A stretch of DNA of 64,000 bases from Pararhizobium capsulatum DSM 1112 (lineage in GTDB: Bacteria > Pseudomonadota > Alphaproteobacteria > Rhizobiales > Rhizobiaceae). Shown in pieces: positions 46,124-54,822 of this stretch (the first letter of the stretch is position 1; each line of letters starts with the position of its first letter). Under the pieces are notes generated by a model that was not told the origin of the DNA, searched no databases, and saw nothing but the letters and a program-made list of their open reading frames with translations. The DNA lies in NCBI RefSeq assembly GCF_030814475.1, contig NZ_JAUSVF010000002.1, positions 186,001-250,000 on the forward strand, written 5' to 3'. The position numbers and the translations under genes are program-made.

Positions 46124-48264
46124 GCGGACTGCCTCGTTTGCTGGCTCCACAGATGGCGATAGGTGATGCAGCGCGAAACGAGCTGATCGTGCCGGCCGAT
46201 ATCGGCAATCTTGCCGCGGTCGATCACCAGGATCGCATCGGCATCGACGAGGGTGGAGAGCCTGTGGGAAACAATGACGACCGTGCGCCCTGCGGCGATC
46301 TTGCCAAGGTTCTGGCGCACGATCGCCTCGCTGTCGGGATCGAGCGCGCTGGTGGCTTCGTCGAGGATGAGGAGCTTCGGATCGGTGATCAGCGCGCGGG
46401 CGATCGCCAGCCGCTGCCTCTGTCCGCCGGAAAGGTTGGATGCGTTTTCCTCCAGCATGGATTCGAAGCCGCGCGGCAGCCGCTCGATGAATTCCTCGGC
46501 GCCGGCGATGCGTGCGGCGGCGATCACTTCCTCGATGCTGGCATCCGGCTTGGCGGCGGCGATGTTTTCACGCACCGTGCCGCGAAACAGGAAGTTGTCC
46601 TGCAGCACGACGCCGATGCTGGTGCGCAAGTGGGAAAGATCGATTTCCCGGCTGTCATAGCCGTCGATGCGGATGATCCCCTGCTGGTTCTGGTAAAGTC
46701 CCTGGATCAGCCGGGTCACAGTCGTTTTGCCCGAGCCGCTCTTGCCGACCACGCCAAAGACCGAACCGGCGGGGATCGTGAACGAGACGTCGTCGAGCGC
46801 CGGTGGGCCGTCGCTTCCATAGCGGAAGGTGACCTTGTCGAAATCGATCCGACCCTTGAGTTCAGGCCTGATGCCACGGCCGCGACCAAATTGTTCCGGC
46901 TTCTGGTTCATGATCTCGCCGAGCATGCGCACCGACAGCGCCACCTCCTGGTACTCGTGAACCATAGTGACGATCTGCACCAGTGGACCCGAGACGCGGC
47001 CGGCCAGCATGTTGAAGGCGACCAGCGCGCCGATGGTCATCGCGCCGCTGAACACGTCGAGTGCACCGAGGCCGATGATGGCGACGCCCATCAGCTTCTC
47101 GAGCAGCCCGGTCAGCGCCTGTGCGACGGTCGATATCTTGTCGACGCGAAAGCGTACGGAAATGGTTTCGGCCGACCGGTCGTCCCAGACGCGCCGCTGG
47201 CGCGGCTCGAGCGCGAGAGACTTGACCGTCCGCATGCCGTGCACAGTCTCCACGAGAAGCGCCTGCCGCTCGCCTTCGGCCTGATAGAGGGATTGCAGCC
47301 GTCGCTGAAAGGGGCCGACCAGCACCATGACCACGAGGCCGACGAGGGCTGCAAAGCCGAGCACCACGAAGGTCAGCTTGACGCTGTAGAGAAGCAGAAT
47401 AGGGATGAAGACGAGGAGCGAGAAGGCGTCGAGCAGCGTCAGGAAGAGGCGACCGGTCAGGAACTCGCGGATACGCCCCGTCTGTTGCATATGCTTGACC
47501 AGTACGCCGGCGGAGGCCTGCTCGAACAGGGCAATCGGCAGGTTCAGCAGATGACCGAAGGTGCGTGTCGCAACGCGGATGTCGATCTTGTTGGTTGCGT
47601 AGAGCAGCAGGTAACGCCTCAGGAAGGTGAAGGCGGCATCGAAGATCAGCGCGATGCCGATCCCGATGGTCAGAACCACCAGGGTCGAATAGCTCTGGTG
47701 CACCAGCACCTTGTCGATGACGAGCTGGAAGAAGATCGGCGTCGCCAGACCAAGCCCGTAGAGAACAAAGGCTGCAAGCGCCACGTCGCGCAGGAGACTG
47801 CGCTGCCTGGCGATCTCCGGCAAAAACCAGCGGAAGCCGAAGGGCTGGTCCTCATCGGAGAGGCGATAGTCGCGTTTCATCAGGATGGCATTTCCATGCC
47901 AGGACCGGGTGAACTGCTCCTGCCCCAGAATGATGAATTCCGGGCGTTGCGCCAGCGGATCGAGCACCTTGACGCGCGCGTCCTCGCCTTCGCCTGCGGC
48001 ATCGGCAACGATCACCCAGTTGCCGTTTTCCAGCTGGACGAGCAGCGGATAGGCGCCGCCCAGCTGGAAAAGCGATTGCCATGTCAGCTGCACGCTTTTC
48101 GCCTTGAGACCGGCGTCCTTGGCCATGCGCAGGATCTGCCGGATGGGAACCGCCTGCTCCCCGATCGCGTAGTCGTGCACCAGCCTTTCCGGAGAAAGGT
48201 CGATGCCGTGATGGCGGGCGACGAGCGCCAGGCACTGCAAGTTCGTGTGCGCAAAAGTCGTCAT
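46120..48264 (-). CDS. Type I secretion ABC transporter with C39-like domain
   Basis: The 714-residue protein has an N-terminal C39-like domain (residues 1-130), a six-helix membrane domain (about 150-420) and a nucleotide-binding domain with Walker A VVGKSGSGKTT, signature NLSGGQRQRLAIARAL, Walker B LLILDEATSALD and H-loop VSHRLST. In the C39 part the sequence TNLQCLALVARHHG has only the second Cys of the peptidase pattern; the catalytic Cys position is Thr, so it is a HlyB-type non-cleaving domain that holds unfolded RTX substrate. Likely cargo: the proteins at 49963 and 13727. It is coupled to hlyD by ATGA. Confidence 0.94.
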   Translation of the reverse strand: MTTFAHTNLQCLALVARHHGIDLSPERLVHDYAIGEQAVPIRQILRMAKDAGLKAKSVQLTWQSLFQLGGAYPLLVQLENGNWVIVADAAGEGEDARVKVLDPLAQRPEFIILGQEQFTRSWHGNAILMKRDYRLSDEDQPFGFRWFLPEIARQRSLLRDVALAAFVLYGLGLATPIFFQLVIDKVLVHQSYSTLVVLTIGIGIALIFDAAFTFLRRYLLLYATNKIDIRVATRTFGHLLNLPIALFEQASAGVLVKHMQQTGRIREFLTGRLFLTLLDAFSLLVFIPILLLYSVKLTFVVLGFAALVGLVVMVLVGPFQRRLQSLYQAEGERQALLVETVHGMRTVKSLALEPRQRRVWDDRSAETISVRFRVDKISTVAQALTGLLEKLMGVAIIGLGALDVFSGAMTIGALVAFNMLAGRVSGPLVQIVTMVHEYQEVALSVRMLGEIMNQKPEQFGRGRGIRPELKGRIDFDKVTFRYGSDGPPALDDVSFTIPAGSVFGVVGKSGSGKTTVTRLIQGLYQNQQGIIRIDGYDSREIDLSHLRTSIGVVLQDNFLFRGTVRENIAAAKPDASIEEVIAAARIAGAEEFIERLPRGFESMLEENASNLSGGQRQRLAIARALITDPKLLILDEATSALDPDSEAIVRQNLGKIAAGRTVVIVSHRLSTLVDADAILVIDRGKIADIGRHDQLVSRCITYRHLWSQQTRQSA

Positions 48265-48294
48265 GTCGTCACCCGCGATCCCAGGCATGTCCGG

Positions 48295-48603
48295 TCAGTT
48301 GAAATTTGGCGATGCGTTGCCCGACAGGACCGATCCTGATGCGGCATCGGCTGTGGCGAGCGGCGGAACCTCGGTCATCCGGCGGATTGCGCCTGCATCG
48401 ACCAAGCCATTCAGCGCCTTCTGCATCAGATCGACAGCGTTTGCGAAGGCATCGACCGGCATGATGATCCGTTGCCGGAAGACGGGACGCGGATTGTTGC
48501 TGGCGTCCCGCTCGGTTGCCGAGAGCGACATCAGGTCGATCCTGACGATCGTTCCGGTAACGGTAATTTCACCAATGCCGTCGGCGTAGAGTTCGTTTGT
48601 CAT
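48295..48603 (-). CDS. Small protein of the type I secretion operon
   Basis: A 102-residue soluble protein beginning MTNELYADGIGEITVTGTIV and continuing RIDLMSLSATERD, then RQRIIMPVDAFANAVDLMQK. It is placed between the COG0523 gene (32 bases upstream) and the ABC transporter gene (30 bases downstream), so it is surely co-transcribed. The sequence suggests a small beta-sheet followed by a helix, and the end is low-complexity (ATADAASGSVLSGNASPNFN). I do not know a named family. It may be a chaperone, a regulator of secretion or a substrate. Confidence 0.75.
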   Translation of the reverse strand: MTNELYADGIGEITVTGTIVRIDLMSLSATERDASNNPRPVFRQRIIMPVDAFANAVDLMQKALNGLVDAGAIRRMTEVPPLATADAASGSVLSGNASPNFN

Positions 48604-48634
48604 CGTAATCTCCGTAGCTGGGTTCAGAAAGTAA

Positions 48635-49849
48635 TCAGGCTGCATGGGTCTGGTGCCATGGTGGGAATGGGTCCGGCAGGTCGCGGCCGATCCTCGGGTC
48701 GAAACTGGTTTCCTGGCCGATCAGGCAGGCATCGAGGGTCTGGCGGATATTGCTCTCGTCCAGATCGATGCCGATGAAGACGAGCTCCTGCCGCCGGTCG
48801 CCCCAGATCGGGCTCCAGTGGCGCTCCATCAGGGCGTTGAATTGTGGGTGGCGCGGCCAATGGGCGCGCGGAACCGTTGCCCACCAGAAACCCTTCGCGT
48901 CCACCCGTCGCTGAATGCCGGCAATCGACATCAGGCCGATCCATTCGGGGCGTGTGGCCAGCCAGAAATGCCCCTTGGCGCGAATGAGACCCGGCTGGTT
49001 GGTATCGAGAAAATCCTGAAATTTCGTTGGATCGAAAGGACGGCGCGCCCGATAGACAAAACTGCCGATACCGTATTCTTCGGTTTCGGGGTGATGATCG
49101 CCCCAGCCGTAGAGTTCCTTGTGCCACAGCGGGTGGCGGGCAGATTTGGCCTCGCTGAACAGCCGGGTATCCAGCACGGATTCGAGCGGCAGGAACCCGA
49201 AGTCGGTTTCGATGACCCGCGCATCCGGGTTAAGCGCGGCGACGATGGCGCGCACGGTCGACCGCTCCCATATGCTGACATCGGAGATCTTGTTGATGAC
49301 GACGACATCGGCGAATTCGATCTGTTCGACCAGGAGATCGACCAGTGTGCGGTTGTCGGTGTCGTCGCGCGTCTCGCCGCGGTCTTTCAGGAAATCGGTG
49401 CTGGAATAGTCCGAGAGCAGGTTTGCGGCATCGACGACCGACACCATGGTGTCCAGCCGGGCGATATCGCTTAAGGCCGCTCCGGTCTCGTCCCGGAAGG
49501 AGAAGGTGGCTGCAATCGGCAACGGTTCGGCAATACCGGTGCTTTCGATCAGGAGGTAATCGAAGCGTCGCTCCGCAGCGAGCCTTCGCACTTCGCTCAG
49601 AAGATCGTCGCGAAGCGTGCAGCAGATGCAGCCATTGCTGAGCTCGACCAGTGTTTCGTTGGTGCGCGAAAGATCGCTGCCGCCGTCGCGAATGAGATCG
49701 GCATCGATGTTGACCTCGCTCATATCGTTGACGATCACGGCAACGCGAAGACCTTCGCGGTTGCAGAGCACATGGTTCAGGATCGTGGTTTTGCCCGAAC
49801 CAAGAAAACCCGCCAGAACCGTTACCGGGAGACGATCGTCGACTGTCAT
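48635..49849 (-). CDS. COG0523/CobW-family GTPase (metal-related)
   Basis: The 404-residue protein has a P-loop [19 protein letters not shown], the switch [15 protein letters not shown], the metal-binding GCxCC motif in [24 protein letters not shown], and a G4-like INKISD; the C-terminal half is a CobW_C domain ([15 protein letters not shown]). Family members deliver zinc or another metal to client enzymes. ATG at 49849 has AGAGGG upstream. It sits between the giant surface protein and the small protein of the secretion operon, an unusual place that suggests metal loading for a secreted or modifying enzyme nearby. I saw no clear Zur box upstream. Confidence 0.9.
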   Translation of the reverse strand: MTVDDRLPVTVLAGFLGSGKTTILNHVLCNREGLRVAVIVNDMSEVNIDADLIRDGGSDLSRTNETLVELSNGCICCTLRDDLLSEVRRLAAERRFDYLLIESTGIAEPLPIAATFSFRDETGAALSDIARLDTMVSVVDAANLLSDYSSTDFLKDRGETRDDTDNRTLVDLLVEQIEFADVVVINKISDVSIWERSTVRAIVAALNPDARVIETDFGFLPLESVLDTRLFSEAKSARHPLWHKELYGWGDHHPETEEYGIGSFVYRARRPFDPTKFQDFLDTNQPGLIRAKGHFWLATRPEWIGLMSIAGIQRRVDAKGFWWATVPRAHWPRHPQFNALMERHWSPIWGDRRQELVFIGIDLDESNIRQTLDACLIGQETSFDPRIGRDLPDPFPPWHQTHAA

Positions 49850-49962
49850 GCGCACCCTCTTGAAGTTGGTTTTATTTTAAGAGTTTCGCGATCTTTTCGA
49901 TTCGCTTGTATTTTTTAAGTATTTGTTTTCACATGTATTATTCCGTCGCGGCACGACCCGCT

Positions 49963-52900
49963 TCAGGCTGCCAGCTGAGGTCTGAAGGCAACGTCGATGT
50001 AGTAGTTCGTGCTGTTGTAGGTGCTGCCGGGGAAGAGGCCGCTTGTGCCGTAGGCATAGACGCCGTTACCGCCGCTGAGAGCGGAGGAGAGCGCATGCAG
50101 GTTCTGGTTGGCGACGCTGGTGCTGAAGAAATTGCCGGTAGCGGAGTAATTTCCATTCGTGCTGTAGGAAACGACGTAGGTGGTGTTGGCGGTGATGGCG
50201 ACCTGGTTGGACAGGTTGACGGTTTGCCAGCCGCTGGCGCTCTCGTTGGTGAAGTTCGCACTTGCAAGCAGCGTCCCGCTCGACGTCCAGAGGTAACCGG
50301 TATGCGGCCCGGTGTTGCTCGGCCCCTTGTAGAATTTGATGCCGGTTACCCAGCCCGATACGTCCGCCTGGAACTTCATGCCGAGGTTGACGGGGCTGTT
50401 GTCATTGACCGTGACCGTGGCTGGCGTGGTGGTTTCCGAGAACAGGTTCTGAACATTGCCCTGCGGTGCAACGACCAGAGACACCTGTGCCGACGATGTG
50501 CCGCCGCGTCCGTCGGAGATCGCGTAGTTGAAGGTCGCCGTGCCTGAAAACCCGGTCGTTGGCGTGAAGGTGACCATGTTGGTCTGGCCATTGAACGCGA
50601 CGCTGCCATTGACCGCGTTGCTGACACCGGTGATCGTCAGCGGGTCGCCATCCGCATCATTGTCGTTGGCGAGAAGAACCGATGCCTGGATCGTAACCGG
50701 CGTATTGGCCTGCGCGGGAATGCCGGGGTCGTTTCCGGCGACCGGCGCGGTGTTCTGTGTCGGTCGCTCAAAGAGGACATCGACCCAATAATTGGAGGCG
50801 TTATAGCTTCCGCCGGGGAAGATGCCGTTTGCGCCATAGGCGTAGACGCCGTTTCCGCCGCTGGACGAACTTGACGGCGCGGTGAGCGGACCGTTGGTGC
50901 GGCTGGCATTGAAATAGTTGGGGCTGACGGCGTAATTGCCGTTGGAGTGGTAGCTTGCGACATAGGTGGTGCCGGCAGTAATCGTGACGGGCTGCGAGAA
51001 GGTCACAGTCTGCCAGCCGGCCGTCGTTTCGTTGGTAAAGGTAGCTGTCGCCAGCCGCGTGCCGGTGGTGCTCCAAAGCGATCCGGTGTGCGTGCCGGTA
51101 TCGAGGGCGCTCTTGTAGTAACGGATCCCGGTGATCTGGCCCTGGGCCGAGGCAACGAACTTCATTCCGAGTTCGACCTGGCTTGGATCGTTCACCGAGG
51201 TCATTGCCGGGGTGTCGGAGGTGCTGAACAGGCTGACGGCCGTCGAGGGTGGATTGACGGTGAGGTTAACGGTGGCTGACGCGGTGCCGCCACGACCGTC
51301 CGAGATCGCGTAGGTGAAGCGGGCCGCGCCGGTAAAGCCTGTCGTCGGTGTAAAGGTGAAGGTCCTGCTCTGCGTATCGTAGTTGACCGAGCCGTTGACG
51401 GCCCCGTTTGCGCCGGTGACCGAGAGCGTGTCTCCATCGATGTCCGTGTCGTTGGCGAGGACCTGCGCGGCTGTGATGGTCATAGCCGCGTTCTGGACGC
51501 CAACGAAGCCGTTGTCGTTGCTTGCGACCGGGGCGGCGTTGACCCCGGACGGGTTGAAGACCACATCGACCCAGTAATTGGTGCCGTTGAAGCTGTTGCC
51601 GGGAAAGACCGTACTGCTCCCATAGGCGTAGACGCCGCCGCCCTGATCGACCTTGAGCGAACCATTGGTATAGGCCGAGTTGAAATACTGGTCGGTCGCC
51701 GAATAGTAGCCGTTGGTGTGATAGGAGGCGACATAGGTCGTGCCGGCCGCGATCTGAATCGGGCTGTTGAATTTGACGGTCTGCCAACCCGAGATCGGTT
51801 CTCCGGTAGAGATGCCGGTCGCCAGCAGCGAACCATCGGTCTTCCACAGGCTGACTTTGTGTTCCCCGGTATTGTAGAACCCCTTGAAGAAGCGGATCGC
51901 CTCGACCGAACCACTGGTCGTTGACTGGAAGCGAACGCCGAGTTCGACGCCGTCGCGGTCAAGAGCGGTTTCGACTGCGGGTTTTGCCGCAAGGGTCCAG
52001 AGGCTTGAGCTGATGGGCAGGTTGACCGTGACCTGCTTGCCGGTCGAGGGCGTTTCGAGGTTGACGCTGTCATCGACGGCGCGGGACTTGATGGTGTATG
52101 TGCCGCTCGCCTGAACGACCCAGCTATAGCTCCAGTTTTCCCGGCCGGTGGCCTTGAACCAGTGCGCGCCACCATCGGTGGAAACTTCTATGCCGGCGAT
52201 GATGCCGCCGCCCGAATCCTGGGCTGTCCCGGTCACGGTGACCCGCTGGCCCTCGACGAAACTGGCGCCGACGGTGGGTGACGTGATGGTGGAGACCGGC
52301 TGGATATGGTCCGGCGATTGCGTGGCAAGGATGAGGCTCGCATCGATCGTCGATGGCTGGATGCCCATGTCGGCAAACATGTTGACCATCGACTGCTGGA
52401 CATTGCGGTCCGTGGCTGTCGTGGGACCTTCGTGATCGGCATTCAGCCCCCAGGACCAGAAGACGGTGCCGGCACCGAAGACCAATGCGCCGCTTTCGGC
52501 GCGGTACATGGTCAGGCTGTGAGTGGCGTCGGCCGAGCCGACAGTGGTGCCGTAATCACGCAGATACGTGTCGACGGAGACCGTCGAGAGCGACAGATTG
52601 ACGAGGCCGGCCGGCCGGAAGCCGTTTTCGACATCCGAATCCCATTCATAGCCCAGCAGGTTCTGCGCCAGTTGCAGCGTCTGGCCCGGCTGCAGATTGG
52701 CAACGTCGGTGTTGCGCCAGAAGCGAAGCTTGGAAAAATCGTATGGGACCGAGATTGCGTCCTGACGGTAGCTGTCCACCGTGAACATCGTGCCCGTCAG
52801 GGCGTTTTCGGGCTTCTGCCCGGGATCGGCAAAGCGTGGATCGCGCCAGGTTCCCGTGTTGACATTGCTCGGGTCGGTGCTCGTGCCCCAGGTCTCCTTG

Positions 52901-54315
52901 TAGCAGACCATGGTGCGATAAGCGGTGCCATTGCCGTCGATGCTGTTTTCCCAGCGAACCTTCCAGTAGCACTCGTTGCCGCTCCAGAAGGCAAGGTTGA
53001 CGCCTGCGTCGCGGGCTGCCTCGACATTGGTGCGCTGTTCGGCCGACCAGTATTCGTCATGGCCCACCGAAAGGAACGCCTTGTGATTGAGCAGCTGGCT
53101 GCCGCTGCGGGTCGCATCGACGCCGGAGATGTAGGAAACGTCGTAGCCGTTCTGCTCCATCCACTGGATGGCGGAATGCTCGACGCCGAAGATGAAATCG
53201 TGGGTGCCGCCCACCGGGCTGGTGTTGGTGATCATCGGCCGGTTGTAGCTGACCGCCGATGCGCGGCCGATAGCGGTCAGGCCGCAGCTGCAATTGGGCG
53301 GCAGGTAGCCGATCATGTCAGCGGGATCGACGGGGACCTCGCCGTAGTAGAGGCTTGCGCCGCCCCAGGCATTGTAGGCCTGCCAGGTCGTATCGGAGGT
53401 CTGGAACACGACGTCGCTGGTGGAGCCGTCCTCGCGCACGACGAACGGGACGAGGCTTTCGCCTTCGGTGCCGTCCTCGCGCACCAGCTTGGCGAAATAG
53501 ACGCCGGAGACGGCATCCTGCGGAATGGTCCAGCTTGCCGAGACCGACCAGTTTCCGCAATCAATCAACCCGAGCGACATATCGACGATCGGGTGCGGCT
53601 GGATCTGCGCTGTCGTCAGCGACTTGTCGATGCTGTCGACCTTGCGGGCGCCATCGCCGCCGTAATAGCCGAGCCGGTAGATGTCGATGCGGTAGTGGGT
53701 CGAATCCGTCGCGATCTTGAAGTTGACGGTCTGGCCGACATTGGTGCTGATTTCGGTTGCAAAGCCCTGGATATTGCCGTCGCCGTCGCCGTCGATCTCC
53801 CACTCGCTTCTCGGCGTACCCTGTTTCATATTTTCGAGAACGATCTTGTTCGTTGTCGTCGCGGCCGCCGCTGCTGCAGTTGGCGTGGCGTCATCGGACA
53901 GGGCGGTAAAGCTGCGGGCTACGGTTGCGGGGCCGACCGGGAGCACGACCGCCTTGGATTGCAGGGTGGTTTCCGGCAATGCCGGGGCAGCGTCTGCCGC
54001 GGCCGAGGAGGGAAGGTTGGCAAGCAGCACACGATCGTCCGTGGCGCCGACGTTTTGTGCCGGGCTGGTGTCAACCACCGCCGACAACACGCCGGCGGTG
54101 GTGGCAGACTTCACAGGGCCGGGCGCGAAGTCTGCGGTAAAGGTGGAAGCTGTTTTTGACGTCAGTCCATCGGCGGCGCGATAGATCGATGTGACATCGG
54201 CGGTATCTGCGGAAGAACTCCCGCCACTCGAATCGGCGCCGGTGGCGCTGTATACGCCGCTGATGCCAGCGGAGGCACTGAGGTAGTTGTCGTCTTTGAT
54301 CGTGATTCTCAACAT
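49963..54315 (-). CDS. Giant surface protein: DMFase-like domain, cadherin-like and DUF4082 repeats
   Basis: A 1450-residue protein without a Sec signal. After a low-complexity N-terminus (about 1-200) comes a domain resembling the large-subunit part of N,N-dimethylformamidase (about 200-665; e.g. SVGHDEYWSAEQRTNVEAAR and AFWSGNECYWKVRWE). An Ig-like segment follows (about 670-745), then three DUF4082 modules (about 775-915, 1025-1175, 1287-1447) alternating with two cadherin/tandem-95-like modules (VLANDTDIDGDTLSVTG and VLLANDNDADGDPLTITG). Absence of a signal peptide and the adjacent exporter suggest type I secretion. DUF4082 may bind carbohydrate. ATG at 54315 is chosen; the frame upstream has no ribosome site. 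Confidence 0.88.
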   Translation of the reverse strand: MLRITIKDDNYLSASAGISGVYSATGADSSGGSSSADTADVTSIYRAADGLTSKTASTFTADFAPGPVKSATTAGVLSAVVDTSPAQNVGATDDRVLLANLPSSAAADAAPALPETTLQSKAVVLPVGPATVARSFTALSDDATPTAAAAAATTTNKIVLENMKQGTPRSEWEIDGDGDGNIQGFATEISTNVGQTVNFKIATDSTHYRIDIYRLGYYGGDGARKVDSIDKSLTTAQIQPHPIVDMSLGLIDCGNWSVSASWTIPQDAVSGVYFAKLVREDGTEGESLVPFVVREDGSTSDVVFQTSDTTWQAYNAWGGASLYYGEVPVDPADMIGYLPPNCSCGLTAIGRASAVSYNRPMITNTSPVGGTHDFIFGVEHSAIQWMEQNGYDVSYISGVDATRSGSQLLNHKAFLSVGHDEYWSAEQRTNVEAARDAGVNLAFWSGNECYWKVRWENSIDGNGTAYRTMVCYKETWGTSTDPSNVNTGTWRDPRFADPGQKPENALTGTMFTVDSYRQDAISVPYDFSKLRFWRNTDVANLQPGQTLQLAQNLLGYEWDSDVENGFRPAGLVNLSLSTVSVDTYLRDYGTTVGSADATHSLTMYRAESGALVFGAGTVFWSWGLNADHEGPTTATDRNVQQSMVNMFADMGIQPSTIDASLILATQSPDHIQPVSTITSPTVGASFVEGQRVTVTGTAQDSGGGIIAGIEVSTDGGAHWFKATGRENWSYSWVVQASGTYTIKSRAVDDSVNLETPSTGKQVTVNLPISSSLWTLAAKPAVETALDRDGVELGVRFQSTTSGSVEAIRFFKGFYNTGEHKVSLWKTDGSLLATGISTGEPISGWQTVKFNSPIQIAAGTTYVASYHTNGYYSATDQYFNSAYTNGSLKVDQGGGVYAYGSSTVFPGNSFNGTNYWVDVVFNPSGVNAAPVASNDNGFVGVQNAAMTITAAQVLANDTDIDGDTLSVTGANGAVNGSVNYDTQSRTFTFTPTTGFTGAARFTYAISDGRGGTASATVNLTVNPPSTAVSLFSTSDTPAMTSVNDPSQVELGMKFVASAQGQITGIRYYKSALDTGTHTGSLWSTTGTRLATATFTNETTAGWQTVTFSQPVTITAGTTYVASYHSNGNYAVSPNYFNASRTNGPLTAPSSSSSGGNGVYAYGANGIFPGGSYNASNYWVDVLFERPTQNTAPVAGNDPGIPAQANTPVTIQASVLLANDNDADGDPLTITGVSNAVNGSVAFNGQTNMVTFTPTTGFSGTATFNYAISDGRGGTSSAQVSLVVAPQGNVQNLFSETTTPATVTVNDNSPVNLGMKFQADVSGWVTGIKFYKGPSNTGPHTGYLWTSSGTLLASANFTNESASGWQTVNLSNQVAITANTTYVVSYSTNGNYSATGNFFSTSVANQNLHALSSALSGGNGVYAYGTSGLFPGSTYNSTNYYIDVAFRPQLAA

Positions 54316-54585
54316 GCGCCACCGCCCCGATCGCTGTTTGCACCCCGTAGCATTGGGGTAACCTTGATCGTGAGTGTGACAAGTTTTTGCCGTCCTTGAA
54401 CGACACCAATCGGTGGTATCGCGTGCGAAGGTGATATCCACCTATGTGATGATGAGGCGCATTCGGCTCGGCTGTTTGTACGGGCAAACCAACCGAAACA
54501 CCGTTGGAGTACATTAAGGGTTAGCTTGAAGCCCTCTGCGAAGGAGGTTTTCGTCGCGGCAGAGGAGATTCGCGAAGGGGATACC

Positions 54586-54689
54586 TAGAGAATGTCTGGT
54601 TCAGATTGAACCAGACATCCTCTAGATTCTTGTGTTTCCGTTTGTCTTTTCGGGAAAACCGGTTTCCATCTTTCCCTGACAAACTCTAA
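54586..54689 (+). repeat. RIME-like palindromic repeat, copy A
   Basis: ATGTCTGGTTCA at 54592-54603 pairs with TGAACCAGACAT at 54607-54618, followed by TTTTCGGGAAAACCGGTTTC and CCTGACAAACTCTA. A related copy lies in the opposite orientation at 63230-63320. Such mosaic palindromic elements are characteristic of rhizobial intergenic DNA. This one sits in the divergent region between the giant protein gene and the cyclase gene. Confidence 0.7.
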
Positions 54690-54822
54690 CGGTGCATCCG
54701 AGCCGATCGCCTCCGATCCGGGCGGAAAGATGCTCGGCGGAAGGCTTCAATCTAACTCTGAAAGGCTCTAGGATACCGGAAGAGGCAGAAACCACCAGGC
54801 GTTGCGAGTGTGGGGGATCGAA

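Noticed and set aside
46138..48339. A 733-codon plus-strand open frame opposite the ABC transporter
   Set aside because: It is the antisense shadow of a gene with all ABC motifs; its product is Asp/His-rich without a family match.
52306..54159. A 617-codon plus-strand open frame opposite the giant protein
   Set aside because: Antisense shadow of a well-supported multidomain gene in high-GC DNA.
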